From Canna indica (lineage: Eukaryota; Streptophyta; Magnoliopsida; Zingiberales; Cannaceae): a stretch of DNA of 64,000 bases. Under the pieces are notes generated by a model that was not told where the DNA came from, did not search any database, and saw nothing but the letters and a program-made list of their open reading frames with translations. Location of the stretch: assembly GCA_034359265.1 (NCBI GenBank), contig CP136894.1, positions 34,130,501 to 34,194,500 of the forward strand, read 5' to 3'. Numbering within the stretch: position 1 is the first letter of the stretch; each line of letters opens with the position of its first letter. The translations under genes and the position numbers were made by a program. Shown one piece after another: positions 47,820-57,282 of this stretch.

Positions 47820-49771
47820 GGATTATTAAATGAAAATGACTTGAACTTTGACCGAATTCTCAATTGTAGTCAATCCTTTGATCAGTCTCAATTATATATA
47901 AGAACTTACACATTGGTTCCAATTATAGCCCCTCGTCTGTCAACCATTAGTAGAGTCGTTATTTCACTGACGAGGCGATCCAAAAAAAAATTAAAATTCC
48001 CAATTGTCATGTCTTCAAAATCTAAATACACGTAGGATGACTTTTTTTAATATGCTTTTTTTTAACTTTGGGTCCCACATCTCTCTCTCGTCTTTCTTTC
48101 TTCTTATTTTCTTCCTCTCGCTGTCAGAGGCGGCGGCAATTTTGACGCAGTTTATCGAGGAAGCCGGCAACCACCGACATGGCTAGACGATGCAGCTTCA
48201 CATGGCGGCCAACCTCCTTGCTGCTCTCTCATAGCTTCTCCGTCGGGCCTGCGTCGTCTCCCACCCGCTCCTCTCGTCTTCCTCTAACCAAAGTTCTTCA
48301 TCCGAAAGGTTTCTATAGCTCAGCTCTCATGGCATTCAATAATTTACAAGCTTCTCCATAGGGTAGTCAATGACGAGGATGGAGAGGATTGTGTTTGCAG
48401 TGACAAAAGGAGGTTCCTTCTTTGGATCGACTGTTGTGTAAATTTATGAGATAGATGACTCAGGTGGAGATGGGGCAGCAGGAGGAAGAAAAGAAGAAGA
48501 AGGAGGAGGAGGAGAGAGAAAGATGGACCCAATTAAAAAAGTCATCTGGCCCGGTGGACGGGAGGAGAGGAGCGGAGCGAGTTCGAGACGACGCAAGCTC
48601 GGCGGAGAAGCTCCGAGGGGGCAGCAAGGAGGTTGGCCGCCACGTGAAGTGGTATCATCTGGTTGTGCCATCGACGACCAATTTCCTTAATGAACCGCAT
48701 CAAAATTGTTGCCGCCTCCAGGGTCAACATATAGTAGCAGTAGGAAGAAAATAAGAAGGATAAGGAAAAAGGAGAAAGAGAGGTGGGACCCAAATTTTTA
48801 AAAAAATCATATTAAAAGATGTCAACGGGGCGGGGTGGGTTAGGGGGGGGGGGGGTTGGGGCTCTTTGCCTACCCACTACCTGCCCCACGAAATAAACGG
48901 GTATTCGCTACCCGTTTATTCCCCGCAGGTATTAAAAATGGGTACCCATTTAATTACCCGCGGGGGGACGGATATCCACGGGTATTGACGGGTACCCATG
49001 ACAGTTTTAAAAATATAAACTTTGACATTTTGATAAGAATTTTAAATATAAACTCTCTTCAAATAAACACACAATATTTTGATAACAACTTCAAATATAA
49101 ACAATTAAACACACTTCAATGGGTAGGTAGTGGATAATGGGTATTGACTATTGAATTAGGTTAGGAACTTAGGGTTTTTTAGTATATGTATTGAGTGTAA
49201 AATAGTCATTTATTAATTCTCACGGGTAACGGGTACCCGCGGGTATGGGTACTATGATACCCGTACTCGTCCCGTTTAATAAACGGGTATGAAAAATTAC
49301 CCGCGGGTAGAAAACTACCCCTCATACCCGTCATAAACGGGTAAATACCCGCGGATACCCGCCTAAATGGGTTTTTTTGCCATCCCTTTCATCTAGTTGT
49401 GCCATCGACGACCAACTTCCTTAATGAACCGCATCAAAACTGTTGCCGCCTCCAGGGTCAAGATATAGTAGCAGTAGGAAGAAAATAAGAAGAAGAAGGA
49501 AAAAGGAGAAAAGGAGGTGGGACTCAAATTTTTTTAAAAAAATCATATTAAAAAAGTCAATTACGTGTATTTAGATGAGATGTCAGCTGGGATTTTTTAA
49601 ATCATTTTTGGATCGCCACATCAGTAAAATAACGACCCTACTCACGGTTGACAAATGACGGGCTATAATTGGAACCAATGTGTAAATTCTTATATACAAT
49701 TGGGACCAATCAAAGGATTGGCCAAAATTGAGAATTCAACCAAAGTTTAGGTCATTTTCGTCTAATAACGC
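47820..49771. mobile_element. Mutator-like element (MULE), non-autonomous, 1.95 kb
   Basis: Long terminal inverted repeats of roughly 250 bp (about 47820-48070 and 49520-49771) start GGATTATTA and GCGTTATTA. The flanking 9-bp copies TATAGGAAG (47811-47819) and TATAGGCAA (49772-49780) match at seven of nine. The empty site is seen in the other LTR near 42710. The interior has no transposase. It holds GC-rich, gene-like sequence present as an imperfect inverted duplication (about 48060-48270 against 48560-48800), which reads AANLLAA and RRACVVS in both arms. I cannot name the source gene. A Pack-MULE is possible. Confidence 0.8.
48818..49384. mobile_element. hAT-type miniature element with GGGTACCC subterminal repeats
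   Basis: The ends GATGTCAACGGGG and GATGGCAAAAAAACCC (reverse complement of the right end) are imperfect inverted repeats. The interior carries many copies of ACGGGTACCCGCGGGTA-like motifs near both ends, a known style of plant hAT elements. No coding sequence. The flanks do not give a clear 8-bp duplication. Instead the segments next to it (48653-48815 and 49387-49552) are copies of each other. Confidence 0.6.
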
Positions 49772-50606
49772 TATAGGCAAATAACACCATAGAGGTCAGG
49801 CTCAACAGAAAGAAATGAGTATTTTTTTTGTATGTTATAGGTTGCTCGAACCTTTGGTCGATTGACCATTCGATTGATGGTCGACCAAATAGTTATTGGA
49901 CGTTTCCAACAACCTTCGGTCGAAGTCCAGTCAACCGAACCATCGGCGGAACCTGCGGCCGAAACTGCACTAAAGGTAATTTCAGCTTTTCTTAACTTTA
50001 AGTAATAAACAATAAAACATAAATGTTAAATAAGGATTACCCCTATTTGGATTCAATAAAAATATCTAGAAATTCAAAGTTCTTAAGAATTAAAATCTAA
50101 CTTTTGGGGTCTAGTACAAATTTGCGAAAACCAGAAATTTTTTAATCTCCTGAGTTAAATATAGATAGGTTAAAAGTTTCCAAAAATTTCATTAAAAATA
50201 GGTCTTTAACCTGTTTCTACATAAGGAACAATTATTGAGACTTTTAGTTCCAAGAAAAAGTCTAAGTCATGTAACCCTCCAAGGAGCTCTCAAAGCTTAG
50301 AGAATTTCTGAGATATTTTTTGATTTTTATTGTTTTTCATGTTTAGGGGTTCGAATTTCGGTTTATGAGTTCTTAGACATCAAATAGACGATATATATAT
50401 AATCTAGACATTCTAGACCTAGACTCAAACTTCTCGATGAATCTCGAGCGTCGACGAGTGTCCTTGCCGATTTTACTGATTTCTCTGATTTTTTCGATAG
50501 GGGACATCGTCGTGCACTAACTGACTTGGAACATGAAAATATTAGCTCAATGTTTGTTATCATCAAAATCGAGATTAAGACAGATGTTGAAAACCTTAAG
50601 CCAATG

Positions 50607-50915
50607 AAGTCAAGCCAAGCGGCTTAACCCGAGGGCTCCACTCGGCCATACAATGATACTTGTGCCCTCGTTAATTACGATGGATTCAACAATTACGAGC
50701 CCGACATCTCCAGGATCAACCTCAACTTATTCTGATCAACATCTCTACAAGATTACCGGGTAGTATCGTCGCCAAATATTCGTCATCTTGCACTATATAC
50801 AGACACGACGCTCCTCATGTACCTTAGATTTCAATTTTTATTACCTTCATATAGAACTCATTCTTACTTGAGCGCCAGGGTGACTTTTGTAGGTCTCCCC
50901 CGTCGGAGTTGCACC
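50607..50915 (+). repeat. Gypsy (Tat-like) LTR fragment A, right piece
   Basis: Aligns with 52970-53280 (fragment B) through GGGGGCTCCA/CGGCCATACAA, ACAAGATTACCGGG and GCACTATATACAG. It is cut at 50915 by the next LTR. Confidence 0.7.
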
Positions 50916-51819
50916 TGATGAGGAGAATAGTATGTTAACTAAAACTTAAGCCTAATTATGATTTCAAACGATTCTTGATTACTTAAGCAATTAACTAAAT
51001 CAAACAACAAGCGGAAGCAATAAATAAGATAATTAAACACAACCAAGAAAGCAATGCTAACACAAGTAGATTTATAGTGGTTCGGCCCCATTGCCTACTT
51101 CATTACCTAAGCACCCCGCTTAGTATTTCCAACTTAGCTTTATTAGATTAATTATTTCCCTTACAATGAGGATGTTTTCATTAGAGAGTCTCCGCTCTCA
51201 CACCGAAGGCACTTCCACACCTGAAAGTCTCCACTCTCACACCGAAGGCACTTCCAGACCCGGAAGTCTCTGCTCACACATCAAAGGCACTTCAACACCC
51301 GAAAGTCTCCGCCTTCCTACCGAGAGCACTCTCCCACCTCAACTCTAAAGGACAACACAACTTATTCTAGAAAAACAAGTTTACACTGGTGGATTTAAAC
51401 CTTACAATAAAAGACAATCACCCAATTCAACAAACCTAGTAACCTAGATTTACACAATTGATATACAATGAAATGAACAATAAAATGCAACACTAAATGG
51501 AGCAATAAATTAAACAATAAAGTACTTAACTCTACAATAAAATTCCTAACTTTCTCTTGATGCCTTTGAAGATGAAACAAAGAAGACAAGGATCAATCAA
51601 GGGTTTAGGTTCCAAGCTAGGGTTTCTCAAGAGACGTGGCTCAATGAAAGCTTTTGTACCACATATAATGGCTCAATAATGGTATAATTTGTTATTGTTG
51701 TTTTCCTTTTAAATAATTGGAACATTTGTTTTATCTGGTTATTTATTGTAAGCATATTTAACTTGATAATAGACTCCTTGAATAGTTGATTCCACCTAAT
51801 GGTCATCAAGTACAAGACT
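50916..51819 (-). repeat. Sirevirus-like LTR fragment and adjoining unassigned sequence
   Basis: From 50916 (TGATGAGGAGAATAG) to about 51650 it aligns with the Sirevirus-like LTRs at 42428 and 47074, including the AAGCAATGCTAACACAAG and GGTTCGGCCCC segments. From about 51650 to 51819 the sequence is different and may be the inner end of a Copia element. The end with CCAACA is missing. Confidence 0.6.
51180..51335 (+). repeat. 39-bp tandem repeat, four units
   Basis: Units start AGTCTCCGCTCTCACACCG and repeat every 39 bp with increasing divergence. Translated they give a repetitive SLRSHTEGTSTPE frame (51166-51348), which is a by-product of a period divisible by three and not a gene. Confidence 0.8.
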
Positions 51820-52704
51820 TGATAGTAAAACCCTAACGTTAAGTGAGCCTACAGGGTCGCACGCATAGAGCAAACTGAATTGGGCTTTGGGTTTCGTTCA
51901 TCGAATTGGATCTGCATGACAAGTAACCGATTAGTTCTCTCTTTAAAAATTAATTCGAATTTGAAAAGGAGTTTTCAAATTGGAATTAATTATTCTCAAT
52001 TTTAAATGAGATATAAAATTGAAATTATATTGATTATAATTTAGGTAATATATACTCAATAATCGTTATTAAATGATACATTATAATCAGCATCTTGAAT
52101 TTAGAAAATTCATCCTTAGTAATTGTTATTAAGGATATATTTTATTCGGATATTAAAATCATTTTAAGATTCCGGATATGGTGCTGAACTGATCAACACT
52201 TGTGATGACGCGATCCATGTTTCATTATGCGTCTATAAATACCTACTTATGGTTTAGATAGGGTTTGATCGACTTTTGGTGGCAGCTGACCTCTTCAAGA
52301 TAGGAAGACGACCTCCTTTTGAAGGAAGGCGAGTTCCTATTGTGGAAGCCGACCTCCACCCAAGAGAGAGAGAGAGACCAAAAGGAGTTCAGTGCTCAAT
52401 CTGATCGGAAGGAGTTTCGAGACCGCATGATCATGAGCTAGCACTTGGAAACTGCCCAGTTCGTCACATTCGTTCGTGTGCTAACCGTAAAGGGTGTCCA
52501 TCACTGGCAGCACCTTGGATCCGAAGCAAGATTGTAATCTTGAACTTGTGGAGCAGAAGTAGACGAAGTTCGATCTTCAAAGGTATAATCGCTAAACCTA
52601 TATTGATTTAACCGATATGCATGGATCCGTTTGGGTAGCGGACTGCTTTGTTTTTCCACTGCGTAAATTTTTTATTGCTTACCCGATCCTCGCGGAACCC
52701 AACA
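51820..52704 (+). repeat. Copia-like LTR, family not identified
   Basis: The interval TGATAGTAAAACCC to GGAACCCAACA has TG/CA ends, a TATAAATA promoter box at 52234-52241 and a GA-rich leader (52365-52400). No matching target duplication was found, so it could be a truncated element end and not a solo LTR. Confidence 0.5.
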
Positions 52705-52879
52705 ATCTCAGCCAGCCAAAAAATAGTAGGCACCTTCGCTCCATGATTTGTTGAGAGTGAGAGCTTGGCACCCGCAGCAGCTCGGCAAGAAGTTAACACA
52801 TTACTGAACCTAGCCGGACCGAGACCAATGGTCGACGTGCTACTTAATTTGAGTTCAGCACGAAGTCCTCGGATTCCGA
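52705..52879. other. Unassigned sequence between LTR fragments
   Basis: A 63-codon minus-strand frame here has no known domain. No repeat ends are visible. Confidence 0.3.
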
Positions 52880-53290
52880 CCTAGCTCGGAGGTTGTGGAC
52901 TGGACGAGCACTTTTGGGCCTGATCGGATTAGGCTCATAAGCGCTCATACTCATGAATCAGACTAAAGTCAAACCAGACGACTTAGCCCGGGGGCTCCAT
53001 CCGGCCATACAAGAATACTTACGTCCTCACTAATTACGAGAGATTCTAAAATTATGAGTCTGACATCTTCGAGATCAACCTCGACCCATTCTGAGCATGC
53101 AATATCTCTACGAGATTACCGGGCTGCATCATCATCGAGCATCCCTCATCCTGCACTATATACAGTCACGACGCTCCATAGGTGCCCTAGATTACAATAT
53201 ATATTATTTTTATCTGAAACTCATTCTTACTTGAGCATCGAAGTGTCTTTTGCAAGTTCCCGTCGGAATTGCAATTGACCAAGAGACGCG
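52880..53290 (+). repeat. Gypsy (Tat-like) LTR fragment B
   Basis: Homologous to fragment A (42385-42427 plus 50612-50915) and in the same orientation. It ends near CCCGTCGGAATTGC. The exact edges are not clear. No coding region is seen. Confidence 0.65.
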
Positions 53291-53656
53291 CCGGACCACA
53301 TCGCTTTGACTTCAGGCAAGAACATAAGATATCAATTTTAGCTAAAGCAAAAAAATAGTGCAATTAAAACAAACTATGATTATTGTGTAGTTAGGAGATT
53401 TACTTGCTAAAACAAAACTAGCTTGATTTTGCAGGTCAAGTCAGGCTTAGTTGAGCAAAAATCCACTCGGTCAATTGTGTCAACAAAAAAAAGTTGATCT
53501 TGCAGGTCAAGTCGACTCGATAGCCTCTTAAATGTGAGGAACCTAATTCTGCAGTGTTTGATTTTTAAGATTTAAATTTGAGTCGGTTCCTTTGGAATTT
53601 GATTTAAAGTTGTGTTAGAAATGTTTAATTTATTTTAGACCAACATTAAATACCAC
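53291..53656. other. Unassigned sequence left of the Pack-CACTA
   Basis: No gene or repeat terminus is evident. TTGCAGGTCAAGTC occurs twice (53431 and 53498). Confidence 0.4.
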
Positions 53657-53659
53657 TTT

Positions 53660-55278
53660 CACTACAACAAAATCACCGAATTTTGACGTCAAAATATATT
53701 AAAATTTTGACGCTTCTTCCGTCGAAAAAAAAATTTAGACGCCTGCATGAGCGTCGAAAACGCGTGTATAATGAGGGGCGTTGAAATGTAACTTTTCGAC
53801 GTCGGTCTCGAGCGTCGAAATGTAGCTTTTGACGTCGGTCTCGAGCGTCGAAATGTAACTTTTGACGTCGGTCTCGAGCGTCGAAATGTTACATTTATAC
53901 GGGTGGCTCGGGCGTCGAAATGTTACATTTCGACGTCTGACTCAGGCGTCGAAATCTGATTTCGACGCTTTTAAAAAAACAATTTTTAAAAATACCGACG
54001 CCTGTCAGAGGCGTCGGTATGTTTTTTTATTTTTTTTAAAAAAAAATCCGTCTGCAGCGGAATCGAGCAGGCGTCGCACCTGCTCGTTTCCGCTGCACGC
54101 GGAATTCGAGCTGCAATCCGCGTGCATGCGTGAAGCGGAAACGAGCAGGCGTCGCCTGCTCATTTCCGTTGCACGCGGAATTCGAGCTGGCTCATCTTTT
54201 CGCCACTTCCCGCCCTTCCGACACACGTCTCCTTCCGCCACCTCTTGCGCCTCTTCCAAACCCTCGCTCAACAACAGAAGGAGAGCAGAAGACAAATAGT
54301 AGCAGAGAGAGAAGGATGTCTCCTCTCCGCATCCACTCGTGTCTACGAGCAGCTCTCTCCGCCTCTTTCCTCCGTCGTTGCCACTCCCAACCCCCTCCGG
54401 GAGGCAGGCTGGACGAGGCGGGGCCCCTGGCCTGCCGACTCGAGTCCCGGACGGTGGTCCAGTTCCGGGGTCTTGACACCGTCAAGTTCCTCCAAGGCCT
54501 ACTCACCAATGACGTATGCCGCCTTGCTGCTCAAGACATTCCCGCCGGAGGAAGCGATTCGCAGACCCCCTACGTCCCGACGCCGAATCTGAACCACCGC
54601 AACCTGCCACCTCTCTACGCCGCGCTAGTCACCCCGCAAGGCCGGTTCTTGTACGACCTCTTCCTCTATCGCCCCCCTGGGGCGAACGAGAAGCTGAACT
54701 AGAGTGGCTCCGGGCCAGGGTCGGACGATTCCGAGGAGCCTTTCACTTTGTTTGCCGATGTGGATGCTGCTGTCGTGGATGAGCTTCTCCATTGCTTCAA
54801 GAAGTAAGAGTTTGATACTTCTACCTACATACCTTACGAAAAATTTGCTAGAGGCGGGAGATTTCCCGCCTCCAACCTGGGCGAATGCGCCTAACGCACT
54901 GGCGCCATTGGATGCGGGCACCGGTTTGCGCGCCCGCTAACCCGCGGCGTTGATGCGAGCAGATGCGGGCGCGAGTTTGTGTGCCCGCTAACTCGCGGCG
55001 TCAGTCGCCGCGGTCCCCGAGGCGTCGAAATTTTTCGACGTCTTGCTCTGGGCGCCGAAATATTTCGGCGCCTTTTGCTTCAAGCGTCGAAATATTTCGA
55101 CGTTGCCTCCAGACGTCGGAATTTTTCAACACTTGCTGTTGTCGGGCGTCGAAAAATTTTCGACGCCCGCAGCAGACGTCGAATTTTATTTTTATTTTTA
55201 TTTTTATTTTTTAACATTTCGACGTCTATATCTTCCGTCAAAAAAAATCAGTCAATATTTTAAACTTTTGTTGCAGTG
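53660..55278 (+). mobile_element. Pack-CACTA: non-autonomous CACTA element carrying an IBA57 exon
   Basis: Left end CACTACAACAAAA and right end TTTTGTTGCAGTG form 13-bp inverted repeats with one mismatch. Target duplications TTT flank it (53657-53659, 55279-55281), the 3-bp size of CACTA elements. Both flanks hold dense subterminal repeats built on GCGTCGAAA and its complement (53690-54010 and 55018-55230). The interior has no transposase. It holds GC-rich 5'UTR, start codon, exon 1 and a splice donor of a host gene (54180-54840). The element is 1,619 bp and complete. Confidence 0.93.
54316..54803 (+). pseudogene. IBA57: Captured exon 1 of an IBA57-like mitochondrial Fe-S assembly gene
   Basis: The start [18 protein letters not shown] looks like a mitochondrial presequence (basic, few acidic residues). 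[17 protein letters not shown] and LLTNDVCRL follow, then [21 protein letters not shown]. This matches the N-terminal half of plant IBA57-like folate-binding (GcvT-fold) proteins, which help assemble mitochondrial 4Fe-4S clusters. A TAG stop at 54700-54702 breaks the frame. Beyond it the same frame continues with SGSGPGSDDSEEPFTLFADVDAA and HCFKK to a donor at AAGAA|GTAAGAG (54804). The KGCYxGQE-type signature of the family lies in later exons and is absent. It therefore cannot make a working protein, but transcripts could be antisense or sense copies of the parent gene. Confidence 0.85.
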
Positions 55279-55281
55279 TTT

Positions 55282-55592
55282 TATTGATTGGATATTAAAA
55301 TATACGAAGAAGGGCGTTAATGTGGGTCCAAGTTTTGAATCATATATGTAAAAAGAAGGAAAATCATGTAAATATACGATGACAGAGTGGAATAAGCACA
55401 GTTAAGGGAAGATTACATAGTGTTGTGTTGTTTCTCTTTTGAGTCAATCAATTCGCACATGATTGCTTCACTTCACATTTTCCTATGCGTAATGTGTGTA
55501 ATACATTATATAGGACTCCAATTTGGAATAACTTAAGCCTACTATCTTGTAATATTAATTTAACAATCACACGTGTATAAATAAATTAAATA
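55282..55592. other. Unassigned AT-rich sequence
   Basis: No gene or repeat structure is evident between the Pack-CACTA and the next element. Confidence 0.4.
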
Positions 55593-56298
55593 CTAACTTT
55601 TTATCGAACTTGGAATTATAAGACCTAAAATGATAAAAATCGGAACTTATTTTTTATTTTTTCTAAATTAAAACCAATTTTGACGGTACATTTAATGTCT
55701 AGTATGTTATTTTAACAATATTCCGTTTTGAAACAATAATATACTAAACACAAAAAATAATAATTTCATGCCATTTATCTTCTCTTATTATTTTTTCTCC
55801 GTCATCGTCGGTGCCCTGTGAACGCACCATCACCGCCAACCTCGATGAACAAAAACATCCACCCTCATGCATCTCTTATTTTCCCTCATTGTTATTAGTG
55901 CATTGAGAACTTTCGAAATCTCTTTCCTCCCTCTTATAAGATCCTAAGTGCAATCTTAGAAAAAAAAATGGAGACTAGAACTTGGAGAAAAAAAAAGAAA
56001 TAGGAGAGGAGAGAAGAGCAAAATATTAAAGAATGATTTTAAAATTTTATTTCGACTTCGATTATTTGGAAATCGATAAGTAGGAGGAAAAAGAAGATGA
56101 CAAAGGGTGAATATCAGCTTAAGTAGAGATGATCAAAAAATATTTTTGTGTGCAATTATATTATTTATTCTATTTTGTTTAAACAACGTATAATTGACGT
56201 TAAAGGTACACTATCAAAAAGGATTCTGATTTTTAATACTTTTATCATTTTAATTTTTATCATTTTAGAATTTATAATTTTGAATTTAATAAAAAATT
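55593..56298. mobile_element. Probable small MULE-like element with inverted repeats over 100 bp
   Basis: The left flank (TTTTTATCGAACTTGGAATTATAAG..., CTAAAATGATAAAAAT, CGGTACATTTAATGTC) matches the reverse complement of the right flank in the same order over roughly 130 bp. About 700 bp long with no coding region. A convincing 9-bp target duplication was not found, so class and edges are tentative. Confidence 0.5.
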
Positions 56299-56701
56299 AA
56301 ATTAAATATCACTGTAATGATTGTTATTAATTTCCTTCTCAACTAGAAATTAGAGTTTTTGTCTGATTAAATTTGAAAGTAAAAAAATTAAATCTTAGAA
56401 ATAAATTAAACGCCATATCTTAGAAATAATTTTGGATAAAAATAAAATAAAAATTTATGTTAGTAGCTTTGTATAGACTCAAATATTCAATCTAGATACG
56501 AAAGCATTTACCCTAACTAAAACAGCACTATGCCTACTTGATAGCTACAACCAATGATTGAGACATTTATATATATGTGTATGATTTAAGGAATATGTAT
56601 ATAACAGTGCATAATGATAATGATATAAACCAAACATGCAGGTAGCACATGACAAATTCACATGGCTTGTTTTGCCACTTTTCCTCTCTGCTGAAATCAC
56701 C
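56299..56701. other. Unassigned AT-rich sequence
   Basis: No gene is seen. Near-repeats of the TCTTAGAAATAAATTAAAC type occur at about 56392 and 56417. Confidence 0.4.
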
Positions 56702-56750
56702 GAGCAAATAAATTACCTGCTCAAAGTTTGAGTAGGTAATTTATTTGCTC
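56702..56750. repeat. 49-bp near-perfect palindrome
   Basis: The arms are 24 bp, separated by one base, with a single mismatch: GAGCAAATAAATTACCTGCT at the left and its complement at the right. It abuts the left end of the hAT element. Confidence 0.85.
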
Positions 56751-57050
56751 AGTGATTTTCGGGCCGGGCCTGGCCCAGCACAGTTGTGCCCAGATACGGG
56801 TCGGGCTCGCCTTATGGGCACGCGGTCCGAGCACGGCCCGCGTGCCCTTTCTCTGGGCGAGCATGAGAGGCCTGGCGTGCGCCAGACCTACGTCTGGCCA
56901 CCTAGGCCTGGTGCGCGCCAGGCCTATGTCGACCCTGCCAGACCCTGGTCTGGCAGTGCCGACCTGGATCTGGCGCGCGCCAGACGTAGGTCGGCCCGAG
57001 CCAGACTTGGCTCGGGCCGACGAATATTTTATATATATATATAAAAAATC

Positions 57051-57058
57051 TATAAATA
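57051..57058 (+). promoter_or_regulatory. TATA box of the hAT transposase
   Basis: TATAAATA lies 225 bp before the transposase start codon, between the GC-rich subterminal region and a CT-rich leader. Confidence 0.6.
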
Positions 57059-57282
57059 CCCCCTCCTCTTCATTTTTTCTATCGTCATCTTCAACTCTTT
57101 CTTCCAATCCTCAACTCTCAATTCTCATTTCTCAACTCTCTTACTCTCAACGATCAACAACATTTTAAGCTCATCAAAAAGCCAATGATGATTCCAGATT
57201 GTTATTAATTTTTTTTAATCTCTTCAATTTTTTTCATTGATTAGTATAATATTTATACTTTTTATATTTTTAATTTTTACTA

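Larger units (their letters stand above)
42428..50606 (-). mobile_element. Sirevirus-like Copia element, minus strand, gag only, with nested MULE
   Basis: Identical target duplications AAGTC lie at 42423-42427 and 50607-50611. LTR 42428-43564 (1,137 bp) and LTR 47074-50606 (interrupted) match. On the minus strand TGGTATCATAG next to the 5' LTR is a one-base variant of the initiator-tRNA PBS, and CAAGAAGAGGGAGAT precedes the 3' LTR start TGTTGG, as in Sireviruses. The 3.5-kb internal region has gag with zinc knuckles but no protease, integrase, RT or RNase H. It must rely on a related complete element. Confidence 0.88.
47074..50606 (-). repeat. 5' LTR of the Sirevirus-like element, split by a MULE
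   Basis: Starts TGTAAGTCG and ends CCTTAAGCCAATG on the plus strand. With the MULE (47820-49771) and one target copy removed it matches the LTR at 42428-43564 across GTCACAATAGGTT and AACACCATAGAGGTC. Confidence 0.85.

Noticed and set aside
51166..51340. CRISPR-like array
   Set aside because: Units are contiguous with no unique spacers, and the genome is a plant.
51166..51348. Repetitive SHTEGTSTPE protein
   Set aside because: A by-product of a 39-bp DNA tandem repeat in an LTR; the period divisible by three keeps the frame open.
54130..54315. Longer upstream start for the captured IBA57 exon
   Set aside because: The added residues come from the CACTA subterminal repeats and 5'UTR. The ATG at 54316 begins a presequence typical of the family.
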